Shown piece by piece: positions 31,994 to 36,771 of a stretch of DNA of 36,771 nt; the stretch's first letter is position 1; each line of letters starts with the position of its first letter. The notes under the pieces were generated by a model. The model did not search any database, was not told the origin of the DNA, and worked only from the letters and a program-made list of their open reading frames with translations. This DNA comes from Firmicutes bacterium UBA7510 (GTDB taxonomy: Bacteria > Bacillota > Clostridia > Tissierellales > Sedimentibacteraceae): the NCBI GenBank assembly GCA_002479485.1, contig DLNM01000057.1, positions 1 through 36,771 of the forward strand, written 5' to 3'. The translations under genes and the position numbers were made by a program.

Positions 31994-32043
31994 TCTACCA
32001 CCTTCTGGGTATATTATACCACATCGTGGGATAAATGCACCAC
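31994..32043 (-). promoter_or_regulatory. mraZ promoter with three 21-base-period GTGGT repeats (probable MraZ operator)
   Basis: On the minus strand GTGGT occurs at 32039-32043, 32018-32022 and 31997-32001, exactly 21 bases apart. CCCA follows the first two at equal distance, so TGGG on the plus strand is repeated with the same period. The -10 TATAAT (32013-32018) overlaps the middle copy, so bound protein would block RNA polymerase. The -35 is poor. Known MraZ operators are short direct repeats of similar G-rich sequence. Confidence 0.72.
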
Positions 32044-32130
32044 TTTTTTTCAAAAAAATTAACTTTTTTAAAAAAAGCAGTAATTATTAAGCCTTTGAGT
32101 ATTTATACATAATGAAATTTTTGTTCAAAA

Positions 32131-32177
32131 TAAAAAAAGTGTCGAAAAACCATGAATTGAAATAGCTTTTAACACTT
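32131..32177 (-). terminator. Probable terminator of the GGDEF-EAL gene
   Basis: On the minus strand AAGTGT pairs with ACACTT across a 29-base loop and is followed by seven Ts. It lies 16 bases after the stop codon. The short stem and long loop make this only moderately sure. Confidence 0.5.
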
Positions 32178-32192
32178 CTCTTATTTGCATAT

Positions 32193-35138
32193 TTATAATA
32201 AATTATTATTTTTTTGAAAATCTAACAGTTCCTTTTTCTTATCAATAGATATTTGTTTTATTTCAAATTCAGGCTTTCCTAAATAATATCCTTGAATATA
32301 ATCAATACCAAGTTTAATTAATGTATACATTTCTTCCTTAGTTTCAACGCCTTCAGCTATAACTTTAGCTTGACGTGTTTTTATAAATTTAATCATGCTG
32401 AAAATCAAGTTCTGTCTTTCAATATCCTTATCCACATCTCTAATTAAACTCATGTCAATTTTTACAAAATTAGGAGTTATGCATAATAATGTAGACTCTG
32501 AATTATAACCTGCACCAAAATCATCTAGAGCAATATTAATACCCCAACGGTTAACAAGAGAAAATTTTGTTTCCATACATTCGCTATCGAGTTTTTCACT
32601 TTCGATTATTTCCACAACTAATCTATGTAAATATTTACTATAATTATCCTCAAATAGCTTAAAGTCAATATCCGTTAAACGAGTGTTAGGAACTGAATTG
32701 ATAAACAACATAGCATCATTAGAAACTTCCTCTTGAGATATAAAATCTTTCATAGCACCTGTCCATGTCAAATATTCCATTTGATATAATTTTGACTGTG
32801 CCCTAGCTAATCTCATAACATCTGCTACAGATTTTAATTTTTCACTTTGAGGTCTCATAAGTGCTTCATATGCAAATACTTCACCTGTTTTTACATCAAC
32901 AATAGGTTGAAAAGCAAATTTAACCAATGAAAGTTCAAAAAATAAATTTAACTCCTCTTTACCTTCAAATAGAACTTCATCTCGTTTAAAAGCCTCTAAA
33001 TTAAACTCTTTAATGCTACCCTTAGTGTTCCTTTTTGCTGAATACATAGCAAAATCTGCGTGTCTAACTAAAGTATCATAGTCCATGCCATCTTGAGGAA
33101 ACCAAGCTATTCCTGCTGAGGCCCTTAACTTTGTATTATAATTATTAGGAAGGTAAAATACAGTCTCATAAAGTTTTTTATGGTTTTTTTGTATTAGTTC
33201 TAATATTTCTTCATTAGAATGAAACCCATGTATAAATGCTAAGAATTCGTCACCCGATCTTCTGGCAACTATAGCCCCTACTTCATTTAAAGAGGCAATT
33301 ACATTAGCTGATTCTATTATGTATTTATCTCCCATATCATGTCCATAGGTATCATTTATAAATTTTAAATTATCTAAGTCCCACATAACCATAGCACCAA
33401 CACCGCTTATATCTCTACTTAGCAACTCATCAATTTTTCGTTTAAACGAACGTCTATTTAATAGTTGTGTTAGTACATCATAATCACGCTCATATTCGAT
33501 TTTAATTTTTTCATTAATTTCATCAGTTGCGTCCATCAATGCAATTAAAATCCTGTCTTCTTGGTCTACAATATGCAATTTTATCCACCTGGTTTTATTG
33601 TTATCTTTAATCTCATAAACATTAATTTGATGAGGTGCATATTTAGTACTAATGCATTTTGTTTTTTTAATGAAATTTTCAATACAATGTAAAAAATCTT
33701 CTTCTTCAAAATATTTTTGTTGCATGTATTTTTCAGGGAATTCCATTAAGTACGGGACATTTTCAGTACACCATACTTTTCTTGTAATTTTATTGTATTC
33801 TATAGTCCCAAGAGGCAAATCCATTATTTGGAATATTTTAGATAGTCTTGATGCGTAATAAACAATATCATTGCTAAATACTTCAATAGTTTCAGATAAC
33901 TCATCAATTTCTTTAGCTTGAATTCTTGGGAGCTTTATTGGCTTTTCAGGATTACTCTTTTTAAGCACGGCAACCAAATCTGCAATAGGTTTTGTAAAAT
34001 TAAAGCTAAAAATCAATGAACCTAATCCACCTATAAGTAATGCACAAACAAACGAAATAAACAAACTTTTTCTCAATCTGTTAGCTTCATTCAATAGGAT
34101 AGATTTTTTTGTAATACCACACAACACCCAATTCTCATTTGTAAAAGGAGTATTATTATCATAAAGCTTTAGATAACTTACAGCAGTAATTTCCGGATCA
34201 TATAGACTCTGATACTCTAAATAATATATGTTGTCTATTGAAGTGTCGTTTTTTAATTGAAATAAATTAGATTTTGAAACTACATGATTATATAAAGGTC
34301 CAACTTGAAGTACATTTTTAAAGCTCTTACCATCTTCTGTTATTGCCAAAATATATGATCCATTATTTTTTACAAGTTCTTCATATGGTAGATTTTTTCT
34401 TAAATAATCAAGAGTTATATCAATACCTACAACCCCATAAATCATGCCGTGACTATTCATAATTGGAACAGTATATGTTATAATTTGAGCATCATCCTTA
34501 GAGAGACGAAATGGTGCACTCCAATATCCAAAATCACCAAAAAAGGCATATGGTTTTTGCTGTGCAGCACGCAGTGGTTTATAATAAAATGCATCTTTTT
34601 CATTTTCTTCCGATAGATAAAGCTTTGTATTCCAATTGCTATCCATCGTCAATTTCATTTCTTTGATAATTTTACTGTTACCAACTTGAACTAAGATATC
34701 AGAATTATCAAACGAAGCATTGGTAGGATCTAAATCCCTTATATAAAATGCCTTATATCCATTTTGAGGTGACATTTCTTCATTTAAAATTAAAAAAGCA
34801 CCTGTTACTTTAGAGTACCTTAATAATTCAAGAAGTGACTCTACCATTGGTTTAGTAATTTGAGTCCCATTTTTAACAATGCTACTGCAATATTCTTCAA
34901 TAATATCTTCAAAATTTTTATTATTAGTCCAATTATGTACCATGTTCGACTCAAGACTATTTTTCCTTGAATTTACCACTTCATAAAATATAGATATAGC
35001 ATTACTTTCAAGCTTTCCTACAGTACCTAAAATAAATATGGCAATAATAAAAACTAAGGACTGAACTGTAACAACCAACAACATAGGTATAATAAGTCTT
35101 TTTAATATAGTTTTCTCTTTTTTCTTATTTAATTTCAT
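32193..35138 (-). CDS. Membrane sensor with dCache, HAMP, GGDEF and EAL domains (c-di-GMP turnover)
   Basis: Cyclic-di-GMP enzyme of 981 aa. Layout: membrane helix (about 15-38), extracellular double Cache-like sensor (about 40-345), second helix (358-380), HAMP-like linker (to about 425), a PAS-like region (about 430-545), GGDEF (about 550-715) and EAL (about 735-965). The cyclase motif reads SGDEF (628-632), a variant usually compatible with activity; no RxxD inhibitory site precedes it. The EAL half keeps YEALMRP (758-760 EAL), VEIIESE, DDFGAGYNS, KIDMSL and AEGVE, so phosphodiesterase activity is expected. The ATG at 35138 is preferred; earlier in-frame codons overlap the solute-binding gene and precede the AGAGTGG ribosome site. 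It probably senses a ligand shared with the neighbouring binding lipoprotein. Confidence 0.92.
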   Translation of the reverse strand: MKLNKKKEKTILKRLIIPMLLVVTVQSLVFIIAIFILGTVGKLESNAISIFYEVVNSRKNSLESNMVHNWTNNKNFEDIIEEYCSSIVKNGTQITKPMVESLLELLRYSKVTGAFLILNEEMSPQNGYKAFYIRDLDPTNASFDNSDILVQVGNSKIIKEMKLTMDSNWNTKLYLSEENEKDAFYYKPLRAAQQKPYAFFGDFGYWSAPFRLSKDDAQIITYTVPIMNSHGMIYGVVGIDITLDYLRKNLPYEELVKNNGSYILAITEDGKSFKNVLQVGPLYNHVVSKSNLFQLKNDTSIDNIYYLEYQSLYDPEITAVSYLKLYDNNTPFTNENWVLCGITKKSILLNEANRLRKSLFISFVCALLIGGLGSLIFSFNFTKPIADLVAVLKKSNPEKPIKLPRIQAKEIDELSETIEVFSNDIVYYASRLSKIFQIMDLPLGTIEYNKITRKVWCTENVPYLMEFPEKYMQQKYFEEEDFLHCIENFIKKTKCISTKYAPHQINVYEIKDNNKTRWIKLHIVDQEDRILIALMDATDEINEKIKIEYERDYDVLTQLLNRRSFKRKIDELLSRDISGVGAMVMWDLDNLKFINDTYGHDMGDKYIIESANVIASLNEVGAIVARRSGDEFLAFIHGFHSNEEILELIQKNHKKLYETVFYLPNNYNTKLRASAGIAWFPQDGMDYDTLVRHADFAMYSAKRNTKGSIKEFNLEAFKRDEVLFEGKEELNLFFELSLVKFAFQPIVDVKTGEVFAYEALMRPQSEKLKSVADVMRLARAQSKLYQMEYLTWTGAMKDFISQEEVSNDAMLFINSVPNTRLTDIDFKLFEDNYSKYLHRLVVEIIESEKLDSECMETKFSLVNRWGINIALDDFGAGYNSESTLLCITPNFVKIDMSLIRDVDKDIERQNLIFSMIKFIKTRQAKVIAEGVETKEEMYTLIKLGIDYIQGYYLGKPEFEIKQISIDKKKELLDFQKNNNLL

Positions 35139-35157
35139 ACAATAACCACTCTCTGCT

Positions 35158-36597
35158 TTAATTATATATTGTAACATTAAGCACTTTTTCTAACTCATTA
35201 AACCAACTTTCAAAAGATTCATTACTGTATTTTTCAATAATCCTCTCCTTAAATCCTCCCAAGTCTACTTCCTTTTTAATTTTTTCCTTATCCTCTAATG
35301 CCTTATTAAGAAGTGATTTTTCGAGTATTTTTCTTGCCTCAGTTCCATTACTAAATGCTTTACTTGTGTATAGTTCATAAGTCTTAGTTTGTTCAATAGC
35401 AATATTCAAAGTTTTTTCAACGTTCTCAGTAATATTTACTTCTTTTACTTTTAACAAATTTATCATATATTCATAGTCATTTGCCCTTGTTTTCACAGGT
35501 AAATATGAGGATTGTGATGAAAACAATAAATTTCTGTCTGCATCTGTAATCCATTTCAAAAATACTGTGCTAGCGTATTCTTTTGTCTCTGTATTTTTAG
35601 TAACAGCAAAACCAGCTCCTTGTTGAACCGCTATTCTACTTGTCCCTTTAAACGTGGGAAGAGGTAAAACTAATAGCTCTATAGGATATGATTTTTCATC
35701 TTCTAGAATAACTTTAGTAGGAAAGTAAGTAGAACCACTTGAAGAACCTATAAATGCAATAACATCTCCAGTTTTAGCATCATCAGAAGCAAATTTTCCA
35801 TACTTTCCAAAGTATCCATTAACAAATGGAACATAAAAATTATCCCATATTATTCTCATAGCATCTTTATTTAAATTTATAATAACTTCATCATTTTCTA
35901 CTTTAAATAATTCATGTCCTAATTGGTAGCTTCCAATTAATATATAGTTAGCCATAACATCACGACCAAAAAATGCTTTTCCACCACTGTAGTTATAATA
36001 TTTTTCAGCAACATTTGCGATATCTTCCCAAGTAGAAAGTTCTTTCTCTGTTGCTCCAGTAGCTTTTGAAAACTCATCCCAGTCAGTTTTATTTATCATT
36101 AATACTTCAGTGGATTTAGCAATTGGTATTATTTTAAGATTTTTATCCTCATCAAATTTACCCTCCTCGATATAGCTATGTACATATTCTGACAATTCTT
36201 TTTGAGTATAATATTTATCTAGAGATGCTAGAAGTCCAATATTATCGATTTCCTTAGCTGTATCTACATAAGTGGCGAATAAATCTGGCATATTGTTAGA
36301 GCCAACTTTTTGCATTGCAGAATCTTTTAATATTTTAATCAAATCATTGACTCCCCCTTGACTAAATGCTTCCACAACAATTCCCTTTTCTTTACCAACT
36401 GTTTCGTTAAACTCGACTATAAGGTTATCAAAAGCAGTTTTTTGTGCTCCATTATAGTAATGCCATACTGTAATAGTAATGGGAGAATCCGAATCTAGAC
36501 CATATTCACTATATTTTATTTTAGAGCAAGCTGCTAACAGTATACCGATTATCAAAACCAAAATAATACTTTTACTTAAATTTATATATTTTTTCAT
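35158..36597 (-). CDS. Extracellular solute-binding lipoprotein (ABC sugar-type, family 1)
   Basis: Lipoprotein of 479 aa with signal peptide and lipobox LLAAC (Cys24). The mature region starts ITITVWHYYNGAQKTAFDNL, typical of family-1 (maltose/oligosaccharide-type) binding proteins. VQQGAGFAVTKNTETKEYAS and FLKWITDADRNLLFSSQSSYLPVK are the later hinge and C-lobe segments. No permease or ATPase gene follows; the next gene, 19 bases on, is a GGDEF-EAL sensor. It may therefore present a ligand to that sensor and not to a transporter, although the partner genes could lie beyond the window. A good promoter precedes it. Confidence 0.88.
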   Translation of the reverse strand: MKKYINLSKSIILVLIIGILLAACSKIKYSEYGLDSDSPITITVWHYYNGAQKTAFDNLIVEFNETVGKEKGIVVEAFSQGGVNDLIKILKDSAMQKVGSNNMPDLFATYVDTAKEIDNIGLLASLDKYYTQKELSEYVHSYIEEGKFDEDKNLKIIPIAKSTEVLMINKTDWDEFSKATGATEKELSTWEDIANVAEKYYNYSGGKAFFGRDVMANYILIGSYQLGHELFKVENDEVIINLNKDAMRIIWDNFYVPFVNGYFGKYGKFASDDAKTGDVIAFIGSSSGSTYFPTKVILEDEKSYPIELLVLPLPTFKGTSRIAVQQGAGFAVTKNTETKEYASTVFLKWITDADRNLLFSSQSSYLPVKTRANDYEYMINLLKVKEVNITENVEKTLNIAIEQTKTYELYTSKAFSNGTEARKILEKSLLNKALEDKEKIKKEVDLGGFKERIIEKYSNESFESWFNELEKVLNVTIYN

Positions 36598-36642
36598 AAA
36601 TTAACTCCTATGTATATTTTTATACCTAATACTAATATTTAC

Positions 36643-36671
36643 ATTATAAACAAATCGACATTATTTGACAA
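36643..36671 (-). promoter_or_regulatory. Promoter of the solute-binding protein / GGDEF-EAL operon
   Basis: On the minus strand, -35 TTGTCA (36666-36671), a 17-base spacer and -10 TATAAT (36643-36648), about 45 bases upstream of the ATG, which follows TAGGAGT. Confidence 0.82.
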
Positions 36672-36771
36672 TATGCACTAGATAAATATTTATACTAATT
36701 GCTATTATAAGGTTTTATTCGAGATTAGTATTTATTAACTATTTTTTATATTATAAAAAAATAAAAGTGTC

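Overview
The window comes from an AT-rich, low-GC anaerobic Firmicute of the Clostridia. The basis is the clostridial gene set: butyrate kinase and phosphotransbutyrylase, an FprA flavo-diiron protein, an Agr-type peptide system, the DUF881/DUF881/DUF1290/ftsZ arrangement, and a meso-DAP-type MurE. A Sedimentibacter-like or related amino-acid-fermenting organism would fit, but the genus is a guess. Almost every gene is on the minus strand. The exceptions are agrB and agrD. No tRNA, rRNA, CRISPR array, insertion sequence or phage gene was seen.

Layout from low to high coordinates. 1-2.7 kb: a rubredoxin-domain NADH oxidoreductase and FprA, together a plausible two-gene O2/NO detoxification chain, with three 26-base-period palindromes upstream. 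2.8-4.5 kb: a secreted papain-fold cysteine peptidase translationally coupled to a small lipoprotein, behind a leader that can form two hairpins with complementary loops. 4.5-6.8 kb: glutamate-semialdehyde dehydrogenase (pruA) and an Lrp/AsnC regulator. 6.9-9.0 kb: agrB and a cysteine-free agrD on the plus strand, running into a convergent AgrC-like histidine kinase. No response regulator is present. 9.0-12.2 kb: an acyl-phosphate block (buk, ptb, a glutaredoxin-like protein, pduL). 12.2-16.0 kb: an unknown membrane protein, a 57-aa ORF, an XRE-cupin regulator and an ABC-F ATPase.

16-32 kb is the division and cell wall (dcw) cluster. In transcription order it runs mraZ, rsmH, ftsL, spoVD, murE, mraY, murD, ftsW, murG, murA, ftsQ, two DUF881 genes, DUF1290 (sbp) and ftsZ. 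murF, murC, murB and ftsA are not in it. mraZ is preceded by a 21-base-period repeat that is probably its own operator. 32-36.8 kb: a solute-binding lipoprotein followed by a dCache-GGDEF-EAL cyclic-di-GMP protein, probably one sensory operon.

The most unusual feature is non-coding. A modular hairpin leader recurs just upstream of the Shine-Dalgarno sequences of murG, murE, spoVD, buk and the XRE-cupin gene. Its stems differ in sequence between copies but stay paired. Simpler hairpins sit in the same place before the glutaredoxin-like gene, pruA, ftsQ and possibly ftsZ. The other strong candidates for new biology are the Cys-less AgrD, the kissing-hairpin leader of the peptidase, and the 26-base-period palindromes shared by the fprA and ftsZ regions.
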